Shown: positions 36,701-47,962, counted from the stretch's first letter. The stretch: 64,000 nucleotides of DNA from Mytilisepta virgata (GCA_028015205.1 CM051520.1:7908501-7972500), one strand, 5' to 3'. The notes: a model not told the origin generated them from the sequence alone. A program made the numbers and translations.

Positions 36701-39617
36701 TCTTATATTGTCTTGTTTTAAAGAATCTTTGCGATAAAGGTCATGGTCATTTGTAATTTTGAGAAATACCTGTCTCTTTTTCGATGTATTATTCGGTTGA
36801 TGTTAACATTATTACATATAACTGCATAAAACAGAACGTAAAATAAAATGTATTTGTAATAACATGAATTACGCATTTATAGTACTGCATTGTCAGTGCC
36901 ACTCTTATTATCTAGAATAGTACTGCAATGTCAGTGCCACTCTTATTATCTCCAATAGTACTGCATTGTCAGTGCCACTCTTATTATCTCCAATAGTACT
37001 GCATTGTCGGTGCCACTCTTATTATCTCCAATAGTACTGCATTGTCAGTGCCAATTTTATTACCTCCTATAGTACTGCATTGTCAGTGCCACTCTTATTA
37101 TCTCCAATAGTACTACAATGTCGGTGCCACTCTTATTATCTCCAAAAGTACTGCATTGTCAGTGCCACACTTATTATCCCCAATAGAGACTCTAATAGAT
37201 AACATGATATTTTAGGATATAAACGATATCGAGTATATATATCTGTGTTATACCATAGCATTGTCTTCATTTCGAAATAAAGCTGTCTTTGCAATACCTT
37301 TCGCAAACTGCAAATATACAGACTCTGTTATATAATAATTCAAGGGCATAAACACTAATATGTTCCTATGTGCCCAATATTTGCCAGTAACCTCAATCAT
37401 GTAGTGTTTTTTTTAATATTAATTGATTAGGTACAAGAGGAGAACAAAAAAAGACCATCTTAAGGTAAGTCTAGATATATCCAGATATTGTTTAATAGTT
37501 AAACTAATGTTTACCAAGCGCACATGGAGTAACTAGTCTGACACTTTAAATTTATTAGTAAACTGAAATTTGACATTTATTTTGCTGGTTCTGTACGTAT
37601 CTCTTGATTAACATGCACTCTTCTGACAACAACTTTAGAGCACCACACTCATTGAAATCAATTTGGACTCTAAATTCTATCATACGGTTTACATTTCTTC
37701 ATAAACGTTCATTAGATACAATTGTCACGGAAACGTTCGGAAGCCAAAAAAAATAATTGGGCATAAGGCAACATGAGGGTAAAACAAAATTTAGATGATG
37801 TCAAATTTACCTGAGATATGTGGAACACATTTCTTTAGAGAATTTCAAATTCAACCGACGAAAATATCGAGATATTTATCTAAAAATCGTATTCTCCCCT
37901 CAACAGTGGAGATGATACCCCCAGGAACTTACAGTCTACCAACAGTGCTATCGCCACATACAAAGAAAACCAAACTCAGAGATATTATTTTGTTTATGTT
38001 TGTTCAACCTTTACGAAATATTGTCACGACTACTTTCAAGTCCTAAATAGAATAAAACGGGCCTTAACAGGAGACGTAAAACTCTACCTAAGGTCAAATT
38101 CGAGTACATTTATTGGGTTGAAACATTTCTGTTGACTAGTATGGGCTTTACAGCTGACCAATTGTGATGCATGCTTACTCCCTAACAAAAAAAAGATGGT
38201 ACATCCACATGTTTTGTATTAAATTCGTATTTTTCAAGTGTTTGTGTCTGTATTTGTGTTTGATAAAATGTATGTGTGATTTCTGGGTCAAATAAAGTAT
38301 CGGCAAAAATAGTTCCTCCAGTGTGTATCCATATAAATAAACAGTAAGTATTCTATATTACTTAATATATCATTCGAGTTCACCAGTTCACACGGTCAAA
38401 AAGGTCGACACAGGGTCGACAAGTTAACATTTCAAATTATTATATTGTCAACATATATATTTAACATGTAAATATTCAATTAATTCTTTCAAATTCATTT
38501 CATCTTGACGGGGGTAACACGGAAGGGGGATTAGTATTCATAATTCAATTCATGTTTACTCTTTTTCTCATCACTGATTTTTTTGTGACTTTCCTATAAT
38601 TCCTCGCTCGCAAAAATTGGGGTTAGGGTTGGAGTAATGGTTAGGTTAGGATTATCGTTATGGTTTATGGTTACGGTTAGGGTTTAGAGATAGACTTAGG
38701 GTGTAGGGTTACCCGTGTCAACCCAACAAACTATCTGTCTATTAAGCCTTTTTTAAATCTTTGCGTATGAATTTTCAAAGCGAACCTCTGAATAAAAATC
38801 GATTTTGAACTACTTTTCCTGTTCATTAGATATGTTTGAATTAGTCTATAACTTTATTGTCAACAAATTTTATATATTCATCTTGCCTGAACATTTTTGT
38901 TATGAAAAAAGGGCATCACTGAAAGATAAAACTACAAAAAAATTATTAGCTTTGAGTATTACATATGTGAAAAAACGACCAGTTAGAATACATAAAGTAT
39001 TGTACAGATGAATTAAACTTGATTATTTGTATGTCTATCAGATTTATGTTGATGTTTTCATACTTCTTTCCTATTTATTGTCGTGCAAATATTAAAAAGC
39101 AGATCGTCGTGCATGACATGAGGGTCTACAGGAGTTGTTATATTCTCAGTTATTCGCCTGATGTCGCTTTTTGTATTAGTAAGGTTAAAAAACACATTTT
39201 TATTTTTTATATTTTGCAAATTCTATTTCCAGGACAGAGTACATCATCATAATTGTTTTATCAGTTGTCGGTGTAATACTGATTGCCTCGACCACGTTAC
39301 TTGGACTGAAGCATACTAGCCCTCAACCTCACAATTACAATATGCCTTTCCCAACACAAGATTCTCAAGAAGTTCGTTATCATGAAATTAATTTATATGA
39401 CGACGTTCCACCAGAAGTGGCTATTGACAATAACTTAACAATCACGAACGAAACTGAGCCAAACTATATACGGCAGGTTCGGCGGTTTTCGTTGCCTGAC
39501 ATTTTGCAAATTAACGAAAGACAAAATTCAATATATGAAGTTATCTCCTTACCAAATATACGTATTGATGGCACATATGCAAATCCACATTATGCACTTT
39601 GTTCCATACAGCGATAA
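30767..39617 (+). CDS. Receptor gene A: SREC/MEGF/Draper-like EGF receptor with tyrosine tail
   Basis: Predicted 336-aa type I membrane protein, possibly a scavenger or phagocytic receptor. Exons: 30767-30888 (signal peptide), 33523-33599, 35130-35294, 35606-35743, 36555-36644, 37431-37464, 39233-39617; splice phases are consistent throughout and mirror gene C for exons 1-3 (exons 2 and 3 are the same sizes, 77 and 165 nt). Domains: hydrophobic signal; a CC stub (NECCPDYFEDDGIC); a ten-Cys exon with CxxGKFGKNC and CxCGLGLTGPNC; an eight-Cys EGF (GKYGLSCKLDCNC); a truncated four-Cys EGF; membrane segment 212-234 (YIIIIVLSVVGVILIA); and a tail of about 100 aa with VRYHEINLYDDV (Y258, Y264), SIYEVI (ITIM-like), YANPHY (YxN and NPxY). 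Most donors are GTAAGT-like; the donor at 36645 (AAAC GTGAAC) is weak and the least certain junction. MEGF10/Draper family likeness is in EGF type and NPxY tail; no EMI domain is evident. Confidence 0.75.
30895..33515. other. Gene A intron 1, with dispersed repeat
   Basis: The largest gene A intron. Around 31780-32010 it holds a repeat with GTTTCCATGGAAACGG and GGACGTCCGTCCGTCTGTCC, a common bivalve repeat style. The ORFs at 31803-32021 and 32046-32417 have no family signal and fall in or beside this repeat. CTTACCTTA/TAAGGTAAGGTTTGC-like inverted phrases flank 31323-33022 (AAGGTAAGGTTTGC near 31323 and GCAAACCTTACCTT near 33008), so the stretch may be one inserted element. Confidence 0.45.
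33980..34450. other. GC-shifted insertion in gene A intron 2, unidentified
   Basis: Starts TGTAACGGGATTGG and contains a GC-rich block (34242-34310, GGGCCGGGCCAGAACGAGGG) unlike the AT-rich surroundings. This could be a solo LTR or other insertion, but no primer site, polypurine tract or target duplication was established. Confidence 0.35.
36881..37186. repeat. 38-bp minisatellite, about eight units
   Basis: Tandem units of AGTACTGCATTGTCAGTGCC plus ACTCTTATTATCTCCAAT, starting at 36881, 36919, 36957, 36995, 37033, 37071, 37109 and 37147, with few substitutions. It lies in the gene A intron between the truncated EGF exon and the 34-nt linker exon. Confidence 0.92.
38615..38720. repeat. Degenerate telomere-like GGTTAG tract
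   Basis: A stretch rich in GGTTAG, GGTTAGG, GGTTTAGAG and TTAGGGTGTAGGG resembles decayed (TTAGGG)n, the animal telomere repeat. It is intronic in gene A. It could also be low-complexity sequence. Confidence 0.4.
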
Positions 39618-40111
39618 GATGCACCGATTCAAGTATACTTGCTGCCAGGTCATAAAAAAATTCTCAATACATTGTACAGATCAGCCATATTCAGAACTTA
39701 GAAAAGATGAGATAAAGTGAACTGTAAATTTATTGCTTTTTATCGATAAAAACATGTAGGGATTTCTCCAAACAATCAGTTAAAATACTTTAACAGACGA
39801 TGAGACATACATGTTATATTACTGCATCAAAGAAAAACGTTGTTTCAGTGGCATGTTTAGTTCATACTAACATGACTAACAGTCCATATGTACAGATGAT
39901 ACTTTAATTTCTGTTACATGTTTTTTTTTTTAAATTAAAGATAAAACACAATGCACCAGTTTTATTTCTAATGAATGTTTTGGTTACATTTCTTTGTATA
40001 TTTCTGACCCATCTAGTTTTATTTGTTTCAACGCATGAACCATTTTGCTCAAGGACACCCATTTTCTGTTAATAATTTCATTATTTTTTTTAATTTATTA
40101 TTTTCAAAGTA

Positions 40112-40365
40112 AAGTCAAGAAGCACAAAAGGGACACCCGAAGGAGGGAAAAACCGAAACAACCGACAAATCCCAGAGAAACACGAAGACAAGACCAAAAC
40201 AATACATGCATTTCAATTAAAAACTAAAAGCATACGAACAACATGGACCCCACTAAAGACCCGGGGGTAGACTCAGGTGCTTTGGAAGATTCAGCAGTCT
40301 CTGCTTCCCGCAGGACCACCGCGATGCTGCACATGTCAAATCGGGTATGAGGAAGGGACAAAATC
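40112..40365 (-). mobile_element. Retroelement 3' end, copy R5
   Basis: On the - strand it matches R1/R10: TCATACCCGATTTGACATG, GCAGCATCGCGGTGGTCC, then a 3' UTR ending GGTGTCCCTTTTGTGCTTCT. Confidence 0.7.
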
Positions 40366-40533
40366 AAACGATAAACTATTCTTATATCTTTGTTATTTAT
40401 AAAAAACGATACTTATAAATATCGACAAAAGAAAAACGAAGCGACAAAACAGCGGGAAAAGTCCACCAATTCGATGTCCAAAGAAAAGAAAGTCATGAAA
40501 CAAAAGTCACAAGGATACACGTATAACTTAGGG

Positions 40534-40620
40534 AAATAGAAAACGTATAATAAACTAAAAGAATAGAAAACGTATAATAAACTAAAAGAATAGAAAACGT
40601 ATAATAAACTAAAAGAATAA
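40534..40620. repeat. 27-bp tandem repeat, three units
   Basis: Three nearly perfect copies of AATAGAAAACGTATAATAAA plus CTAAAAG lie between two retroelement ends. Confidence 0.9.
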
Positions 40621-40639
40621 ATACAGCATAGAAACTAAA

Positions 40640-40990
40640 GCATTAGCAACTCTCATACAAAACCGGGAGTTACATCAGGTGCTCCGAAAGGCTATGCATA
40701 TCCCGCTCCGTTAATGGCACCCGTCACATTGCCAGTGAAGTGCGAACTCTGGTGAGATGTCAAGTCCGGTGAGGTTTCAATTCCAGAAGGACGTGAAATG
40801 TAACTGAAGATACATATTCTTATACGCGAAACTTTGTATCGTGATGACGACCGTTAAACTTTTGGAGTGATGAAATTAACATAGACTGAGTATAATTATG
40901 TCTTAAAAGTTTATGTGACAGGAATCTAGACCTACCGAGAATATCGCCGATTAAATCACATGCGCAGCAGTGACGAATCAACTGTTAAAT
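40640..40990 (-). mobile_element. Retroelement 3' end, copy R6
   Basis: On the - strand: GGTCGTCATCACGATACAA, ACGGGTGCCATTAACGGAGC and GGAGCACCTGATGTAACTCC, matching the order of R4 and R9 but more diverged. Confidence 0.6.
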
Positions 40991-41324
40991 GTGCACCCTA
41001 TAGGCGGAGACCTTGCTATGTTCGTGCTAAGAAAGGAGAAGTTCAAAATCAGAAAACTAAATCATCCCGTTTTTCATAAAGGTTTGATTTCAATCGCCCA
41101 TTATTATCTATGTACAAGTAAAAATCAATATATGAAGCAGACATTGGCGTCCCTGTGGTGCCTTAAATTTAAAGTTCACTGGGATAGAGGAGATTTAGGT
41201 AATCCTTAAAGTAAGGATTATTATGTGACAAAACATCATCTTTATAGCGGAAACTGAAGTTAAAAGACTGGACTAGTTTCTTTCTTTCCGATTCATTAGC
41301 GATTGTAAAAAACTATTTTCATAC

Positions 41325-41326
41325 GA

Positions 41327-41359
<33 letters not shown>

Positions 41360-41360
41360 A
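41325..41360. repeat. Poly(A) tract
   Basis: About 29 consecutive A's (41331-41358). It may be the tail of a retroelement copy ending here. Confidence 0.75.
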
Positions 41361-41727
41361 AGCAGAGCCTGCTATGTACTTTTGTTTGGGTATCCAGTAT
41401 TTCACATTGGCTGCATGTATAGTGGGAGGGTTAGATTTCACAAAACATGTTTAACACCGCTGCATGTTTGCGCATGTCCCAAGTCAGGAACCTATAGCCT
41501 TTGTTGGTCTTGTGTGTTTTTTTTAATTTTGGTTCATTTTTATGCTTCGGAGTTTAGTGTGCCGTCGATCTCGTTGAACTAGTATACATTATTGTTTGGG
41601 GGCCAATGCGGAATTTTCTCGTTGCGTTGAAGACCCGTTGGTAGTCTTGAGATGTTTTCTGCTCTTTGGTCGGGTTGTTTTCTCTTTGACACATTCCCGT
41701 TTTCATTCTCTATTCTATTTAAAATTT

Positions 41728-42245
41728 CCGATATTTAGAAAAAAAGAGTGATAAAGATCAAGAATCATCAACGAATTCAACAAAAGTCTTTTACACAGTA
41801 CACAAAATAAACATCAATTGAAAGAATATCATCATGATTAATTGTCGCATTTACATTACAGCTTTCTAGATCTTTTCGTTGTCCCGTACAAATAAACGTT
41901 TTGTAATATTAGTTTTATTACAAAGTGTCCAATAATTATTTGGAAGACAACCAAATGAACATAAATCCAGAGACAACGACATAAACGAGAAAGTGAAGTA
42001 CAAGAATAAACAAACAACAGAAACAAAACCGATTATATAAGATAGTTATTCGCAACATGGCCCCCACAAAAAAAAACATTAATATAAAACGATGATCGAA
42101 GGGTCGAAGTGGCCTGAAAAGGGAGATCCAAAATAGTGACACTTAAAATAGCTAAGGACACCGATGCTTCGTTCGAAGTTACAGTAAAATGCATATTTCT
42201 AACAGGAATTAAATTTGATTTTATTCTGAGCAGTCTAAGGGACGA
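41728..42245. repeat. Segmental repeat, A-B intergenic copy
   Basis: Matches 50528-51233 in the same order: ATGATTAATTGTCGCATTTA, TTGTTGTCCCGTxCAAATAAA, ATAAATCCAGAGACAACGAC, AATAAACAAACAACAGAAAC and GATTTTATTCTGAGCAGTCT. Having one copy before receptor unit B and one before gene C suggests the receptor cluster grew by duplication of a block that included this DNA. Confidence 0.75.
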
Positions 42246-42290
42246 AATCAAAAGTTCAATGTAGGATAAAACATTTAATTCAAATAGTTC

Positions 42291-42309
42291 GGGGGGGGGG
42301 GGGGGGGGG
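42291..42309 (+). repeat. Run of 19 G
   Basis: Nineteen consecutive G's; as RNA or single-stranded DNA they could form a G-quadruplex. Such runs are also prone to sequencing and assembly error, so the exact length is unreliable. Confidence 0.85.
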
Positions 42310-42646
42310 TAAAAATCGCTGCAAGTTTTGTTACCCGACATCGATTTATTGATTGAAAAATTCGGATTCACGTTCGGCCTTAAGATATGTTTGGACTTTT
42401 AAAGCAAATAAAAGCCATCAAATCGTACCAAAAAAGCAAATTTTTGACCATAAGTATTGGAGCGAAATCAATCATAGTATCTACGTCATTCAAACACTTT
42501 ATCGATCGTGAATTTTGAATGATATGTATAAAATTATAATTTAACAGTGCCTTTTCTTATGCATACTAAAAATACACATCACTTTTTCCAATAGTTTTTA
42601 AAAGTGATGTCCAAGTCAATATACAGAACAAACATACATTATTAAG

Positions 42647-42790
42647 AATGCAATAAAGGTAATTTTGAACAACATTGAAACCAACTATGTACATTTCCTT
42701 TAGATGCTGACTGAAATCACGTGAGCAGAGAATGTGAATGTCGTGAATGATTTACTGGCAAAACATGTTCTAAAATAGAACATATGATGT
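42647..42790 (+). pseudogene. Dead EGF exon related to gene C exons 5 and 6
   Basis: Aligns over its whole length with 56717-56860: TTAAGAATGC at the acceptor, AACCAAC, GCTGACTG, TCACGTGAGC, GAGAATGTGA and GATTTACTGGCAA. The frame is closed by TGA in place of the second Cys codon and by a second TGA before the FTGK segment. It lies upstream of the receptor B tail exons and is probably a relic of the lost B ectodomain. Confidence 0.8.
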
Positions 42791-43080
42791 ACATGTATAA
42801 TGATTTTTAAAAAACATCTTCAGTAGGGTGATTATGCAGAAATACTTGTGCAATTGACGTACTTGTTTCCTCTCTCTGATTAAATCCCCCACGCTCTCTG
42901 TCTCTCACCGTGGTGAATATGACAGACATAATTCTACAACATTTGTACAAAGCAAACATTGGTTAGTATATGCAACATTTCCTTATACATAACATATAAG
43001 AAGTTCAATAGACAAGGCTTTAAAATTTTTGCTCTTACATTGTACATCTATAATTGCGACTTGTAATTGCAACGGTTTTA

Positions 43081-43127
43081 ATGCTGCTTATGAGAGGTAA
43101 CTCCTTGAAATGCGTCCTATACAGCAT
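43081..43127 (+). ncRNA. Hammerhead ribozyme motif, decayed (core CUUAUGA)
   Basis: Same fold as the family consensus, but the core reads CUUAUGA (G5 to U) and stem III carries a change (GUCCUAU). Predicted inactive. Confidence 0.6.
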
Positions 43128-43458
43128 AGTATAAATTTACTATATCTAATATTAGTATCTTTGGATTGTTATTTTGAAACTTCTGGGATGATGCCTCTGC
43201 TGGTGGACCCTAGGTCCCCGAGGGTATTCGCAAACCCAGTCGTCAGACTTGTCTGACATGATTATTCATTGATTTGTTACAGATATTACCAGTATTTAGC
43301 AAAATTCAAAAATAATAGAAATACTAAGGGTTCATTCCTTGTATTGCACCTGGTAGATCTCCTTAGCTGAAATTTGGCTTCCTATTTCGGTATTTTTGGT
43401 TGAGTAATTCTTGTTTAATATAAATTTGGTTTTTGGTCTTCCAGATGTTTCGGTTTTA

Positions 43459-43505
43459 ATGCTGCTGATGAGACGTAACTCCTTGAAATGCGTCGTATAC
43501 AGCAT
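43459..43505 (+). ncRNA. Hammerhead ribozyme motif, core intact
   Basis: ATGCTG (stem I), CTGATGA core at 43465-43471, stem II GACG-TAACT-CCTT with one mismatch, GAAA at 43485-43488, stem III AUGC-GUC-GUAU, cleavage after the A at 43499, then CAGCAT closing stem I. All canonical catalytic positions are present; the stem II mismatch could weaken it. Confidence 0.75.
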
Positions 43506-43700
43506 AGTATAAATTTACCAAATCTAATATAAGTATCTTTGGATTGTTATTTTGTATATTGTGTTTTCCTAATGCGAAGGTTAATTGACATCTTGATCAA
43601 ATTTATACTTATAATACTGGGAGCCTTACTTCTATTCCATCTATTCTATTATCGTTTTCTTTGTATAAATTCAAATGTCAATTTCTTTGTATTTATTCAG

Positions 43701-44997
43701 TGGCTAAAAGCGGACAAAAAAAGATCGTATTAAGGTAACGTTGATTAATGTTTATTAAGTGCAGGTGACAATCCAGTATAGGACCCATTCGTAGATGCAA
43801 TTAAAACATGTAGAGCAATTTAAATATATATCAAGTAGGAGATATATTTCCTTGACTTGTGACTTTGGACGATGGATTAAGGGATGAACAAACTTACAGG
43901 TGACCAGGAGTCCACTGCGGGTTATTTCCACTGAATACTGAAAACTATGTTATACTGGTGAGGCACGAGTATTGCAGTTTTGCAGTTTCCAGTTAGCAGC
44001 GTTCCGATAACTGAACTCAAGCTGCAAATCTGTCAACGATATTTTACTAGCATAAACTTATAATGTATACCACTACAAATTCTCTGACTTTTGCGTGTAA
44101 CACCCAATCTTACGTTGGAATAGCAAGTACATCGGATTCCAAGTGGTTAAAAAAGCAACATAACCAAAAAAAAAAGAAAGAATATTTTTTGACGAGACAG
44201 CTTGTAGATTCCAATGGTTGTTTTAAATCATAGTTACCCAAAACAACCATTGATCATATATTTCATACAAACCGTCTTTGTTGGATTCCAATATCCCCCG
44301 AAGAAATTTTTAAGAAAATAGTTGTATACGTTTTAATTCTATGTTCATTCAAATCTACCATTTTGTAGTACCATAGATATAATATATTGCATAGTATTTT
44401 TTGTGCATTTCAATATTTGTTGAGGAAACAAATTTCGACATATTTGTCAACGTTTTAATTCTATGCTTATTCAAATCTAACATTTAGTAAACAGTTCTAA
44501 TACAGGAAAAAATCTGGAAGTTTGCTTTAATTTTCAGCACAGAGCGTATCATCATTATAGTACTTTCATTGGTGGGACTGATTGCTCTGAGCACTTTCTT
44601 TGCATGGAAATATTTTCGTGGTAAGCTCAACCAGAATTCAGAACCAGAAGCTGAAGAAATCCATTATGATGAAATAAGTTTATATCATGACATAAATCCA
44701 CAAGAATCTATAGGCCAAAGAAATGTGATAAACGAAATCGAGCCAACATATGTTAGGCAAGATCGCCGACTCTCGGTGCCTAACAGTTTGGTAGTGAAAA
44801 AAGACAAAAAAAAAAACATTTTTAAGGGAAACTCCCTACCAAACTTACGTAATGATGACATATATGTTAATCCATATTGTACACTACTTCCATATGCAGA
44901 TGAAATGCAACATTTCACAGTACAATTTCTAACCCCGCGAACCAGATGTCGCAGTGCAGAATATTTAAATCCATATTCAGTACTAAATCTTAAATAA
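43701..44997 (+). CDS. Receptor unit B: linker and TM/tyrosine-tail exons without an ectodomain
   Basis: Two exons homologous to the last two of gene A: 43701-43734 (34 nt, the same length as in gene A; VAKSGQKKIVLR) and 44538-44997 (460 nt to TAA). The second codes TERIIIIVLSLVGLIALSTF (membrane segment) and a tail with IHYDEISLYHDI, EPTYVRQDRRLSVPN, LPNLRNDDIYVNPY and LNPYSVL. Frame, acceptors (TTTATTCAG, ATTTTCAG) and donor (GTAACG) are intact, and the tyrosine motifs are conserved against A, which points to selection. No signal peptide or live EGF exon was found between 39.6 and 43.7 kb; the only EGF exon is dead. The linker exon starts in the phase used by gene A's EGF exons, so read-through splicing from A could give it an ectodomain. 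Otherwise it is a relic. Confidence 0.65.
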
Positions 44998-44999
44998 TG

Positions 45000-46070
45000 G
45001 ACCGAAAAGTGTGAAACTAAAACAATAACCCATAGCATTACATTTCAGTAGTTTACAGTATTTTCAAGTGTCATAGGTAGATGCACAATAAGGTCTAGGG
45101 ATTCTGATTTAAGCTTGAGACATAAATTTCTCTTTCATTATTACATATCTGCATTTTAATTATTTCAGTATTGTCATACACCATATGTAAATGCGCAATA
45201 AGGTTTTATAATTAGGATTTTCAAAACTTGGTTTCCACATTGGTCCAATTTCGAAAAACGTGAATTTAATCCTGTGACCTAAACTGTTTTCAATTTCAAT
45301 TCAATTCAGTTATTTGATTTCTTCATAAAATAATTACATTACATCTGTAAATGGTCGGTAACGTTTTAGATAGGGTAAGTGTTTCAACTAATGCCGTGGA
45401 GGGGTGCAGGAAGCACTGTCGAATCCGACAATAGTTTTCTAGTTTGAAATGTGATAAAATTCTACCTACCTATAACTGACAGAATACATGCTTGCATTTT
45501 CATTTTGAGTTTTATATTTTTAATGCTTCACCATTTTCTTAACAAAGAGATGAGGTTAAACCGTTTAAATAGATTGCAAAATCACCGATGCGCCTTTTTG
45601 TACTGGCTGGGTGCGTGGAACGGCCTAATCTATATTATTACAAGCCTGTTAGCGATCAGAAGAATCTCGGGTAAAACAAATTTGATGAATGTTTTATTAT
45701 GTTAAAATGACGATCCAGAGCTAGGTTAATGTAAATTTGATATAAATTATTATATGTGTGTTGAAGTCACAAATACTTCCTGTTTGAATTTGTTAGTGAT
45801 AGACACAGAATTGCTCTGGTAAACATAGGCACGAGATACAGGAAAATGATTCCGATAAAGTACAATTACAAACGTGTAAGGGTACATTCGAAAATTTAAT
45901 GAAATTGAAAATGTTGATAAGGTTCAGTAAGAAATAATGCCATAATGAATCAAAAGGATAGGCAGTAATAAATATACTAAATGACCTTTTTTGCAGAATT
46001 CCTGCATCAGTAAATCTCCCTAACTAAGTACAGACTTAATATAGATATTTATTTTAGAGAAATTTCTTTT
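45000..46070. other. Intergenic DNA downstream of unit B
   Basis: AT-rich. Near 45030-45200 two diverged copies of a phrase with TTTCAGTA..ATGxxCAATAAGGT suggest a small tandem duplication, possibly in the 3' UTR of unit B. No coding region seen. Confidence 0.45.
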
Positions 46071-46099
46071 TATTAAGGATGAGAATAAAATGTATATAC

Positions 46100-46690
46100 A
46101 TTGTATTTCAGTTTTAGCTGGACGAGATGAGCTTTTGCCACCCATTTGCGTCCTTTGTCGTTCGTCGTAAAGGTTCCTTTACAGATATTTTTCTCAAACC
46201 ATTGCACCAATTTTCGCCAAAACTTTGGTGGGATGGTCTGTTGATAGCTCACTTCCAACATCCCCAACTGCCATGGCAGCCATTAAAACGAATAGAAAAA
46301 AGGCGGATACATTTTAAAAATCTTCTATGAAACTACATGTCCAGATGAAAACAATATAGGCTGCAATGAGCCCTAGGTGGTTCTCTTTAAGATTTATTTC
46401 CGATGACGCGGACTGTCGTCCAAGATGGTCACGACAGTCAAACTTAGTTTAACATTGGACCCTATATAACAATTCATTCGCCAGAAGCAACTTGACCAAT
46501 TCGAGCTAGACATGGTAGCATTGGTCCTTTAATGTTTCTCTGTTAGAGTTGTGTCTGATGACCAAACTTTTTGACTAAGACGGTCCTCTTTTAGAACATA
46601 GTAACAATGACATTTATCCTATGACCAAGACAGCCAACTAAGATGGCTTCCTATGCTAGACATATTTATCTAACACGGAAGTTACTTAGT
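46100..46690. repeat. Dispersed bivalve-type repeats
   Basis: Contains CGTCCTTTGTCGTTCGTCGT, GCCATGGCAGCCATTAAAAC and then GTCGTCCAAGATGGTCACGA, GGACCCTATATAAC and AACTTGACCAATTCGAGCTA. These are phrases shared in style with 15.2, 20.7 and 49.5 kb. Open frames here (46073-46330) are shadows of the repeat. Confidence 0.55.
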
Positions 46691-46714
46691 AAGGGTACGG
46701 GGAAGAAAGATTGA

Positions 46715-47060
46715 AATTGTCTCTTCGAAAGTTCTTCTGACGGCATCACAAGTTGGTTGATCGCTATACTGTTTGCACGTGACGACTTCGTTTTGTCATA
46801 TATTTTTTCCTTTCGTTCATCTTTGATATCATAGACACGACTTTTCCCCTGATAGGACAGTCTATGGATTTATCTTTCGTTGGTTATCACATGAAGGGTG
46901 ATGCTAGCATGGCAGGAGATGCTCAACCTGTCGACGCACCTGATCTCTCACTTTCGGGGTTAGAGTGATGGCTACGGAAGTTCATTGATCCATGGTACTC
47001 TGTGCTCTCCGAGTTCGTGTTAGCCTACTACCTCACACACAGATCTCTTAATACACATAA
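46715..47060 (+). mobile_element. Retroelement 3' end, copy R7 (diverged)
   Basis: TCGAAAGTTCTTCTGACGGC then CACAAGTTGGTTGATCGCTA corresponds to the SLRKFYGRH..LIDRY segment. GAGATGCTCAACCTGTCGAC and GCACCTGATCTCTCACTTTC follow in family order. Confidence 0.5.
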
Positions 47061-47099
47061 TGTTGGGTTAGCTCGATACATTGTTGACTTCAGTTTTGT

Positions 47100-47755
47100 A
47101 CACCTATTGTTGCTTTCTCCTGACGTTTCGTTTTCCGGCTATTGGTAACTACTCCATTTATAAGATGGAGTGGATAAATTTACTTTGTTCCAGTTTATTT
47201 ACATGTAGATAATCTAATATAAAAAAATGTCCATCTTCTAGTTACTGCTTTTTGGTCGTTGATTGGAATATTGAATCCAAAAGAGCCTCTTGAATTTAAA
47301 ACAAAATATCTATACTTTTCGACCGACTAATTATAAACTAGTTTTGTTTCAATATGCCAAAATAATTAAGGGTCACGCTAATATGGTTAACATAAAATGA
47401 TATAAAAATAATTAATCAAATGTAACCTGTAAAATTGGTCCTTATTTATGACAAATAGTTATCACCAAAATTTGACACACTGTGGAATTTTTAATAAATT
47501 AATAATGCATATTTTTTCAAATAATGAAGACTGGGGTAGATAAGATGTAGAAAGTCTTGGAATTTATCGTTATTTAACGACAACACGTCATATATATATC
47601 GAAAAGTGAAATTAAAGGATTGGGCTAGTTTATTTTTGTTTTCTTGTAGAAGCGCTGAAACAGATTGGCGAGGAGAAGAGCACAGTCGGTTCCCATTGGA
47701 ATGCCGATTGTTTCTTGAAAAATTCGAGCGCCAAATTCAACAAATACGTTAAATA
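47100..47755. other. Intergenic DNA
   Basis: AT-rich. Bases 47600-47700 (GAAATTAAAGGATTGGGCTAGTTT) resemble 41248-41300, a further trace of the duplicated block between receptor units. Confidence 0.4.
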
Positions 47756-47962
47756 AAAAAAGGAGTAGTTACCAATACTTTAAAGAAAAATTAATACATT
47801 TCGACAAAATACACCGGTGACATTTTAAGTTGCAAGGAACATCATATAAAATTTTACCTTAAAATTCAATTGATGTTTAATGCTATATGTAGTATTTCTT
47901 ATAAAAGAATACGTACATACATTTATATATGTTTATCTATGCAATGACATAGTAGGTACAGC
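47756..47962. repeat. Dispersed repeat, second copy of 13868-14150
   Basis: Shares AAAAAGGAGTAGTTACCAAT, ACAxAATACACCGG, TTACCTTAAAATxCAATTG and ACATACATTTATATAT with the copy in FABP intron 2, with an internal length difference. Confidence 0.65.

Larger units (their letters stand above)
43073..43555 (+). mobile_element. Retrozyme-like hammerhead repeat, copy 2 (partial dimer)
   Basis: The shared 3' segment (HHR to TTTGGATTGTTATTTTG) occurs twice, at 43081-43180 and 43459-43555, separated by one full unit that includes CTTCTGGGATGATGCCTCTG, ACCCAGTCGTCAGACTTGTC and ACCAGTATTTAGCAAAATTC. The predicted cleavage sites are 378 nt apart (43121 and 43499). Confidence 0.75.

Noticed and set aside
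36881..37186. CRISPR-like array
   Set aside because: Units are contiguous 38-bp tandem repeats without unique spacers, inside an animal intron.
44685..45038. 117-aa minus-strand ORF
   Set aside because: Shadow of the unit B tail exon, whose sense frame is supported by homology with gene A.
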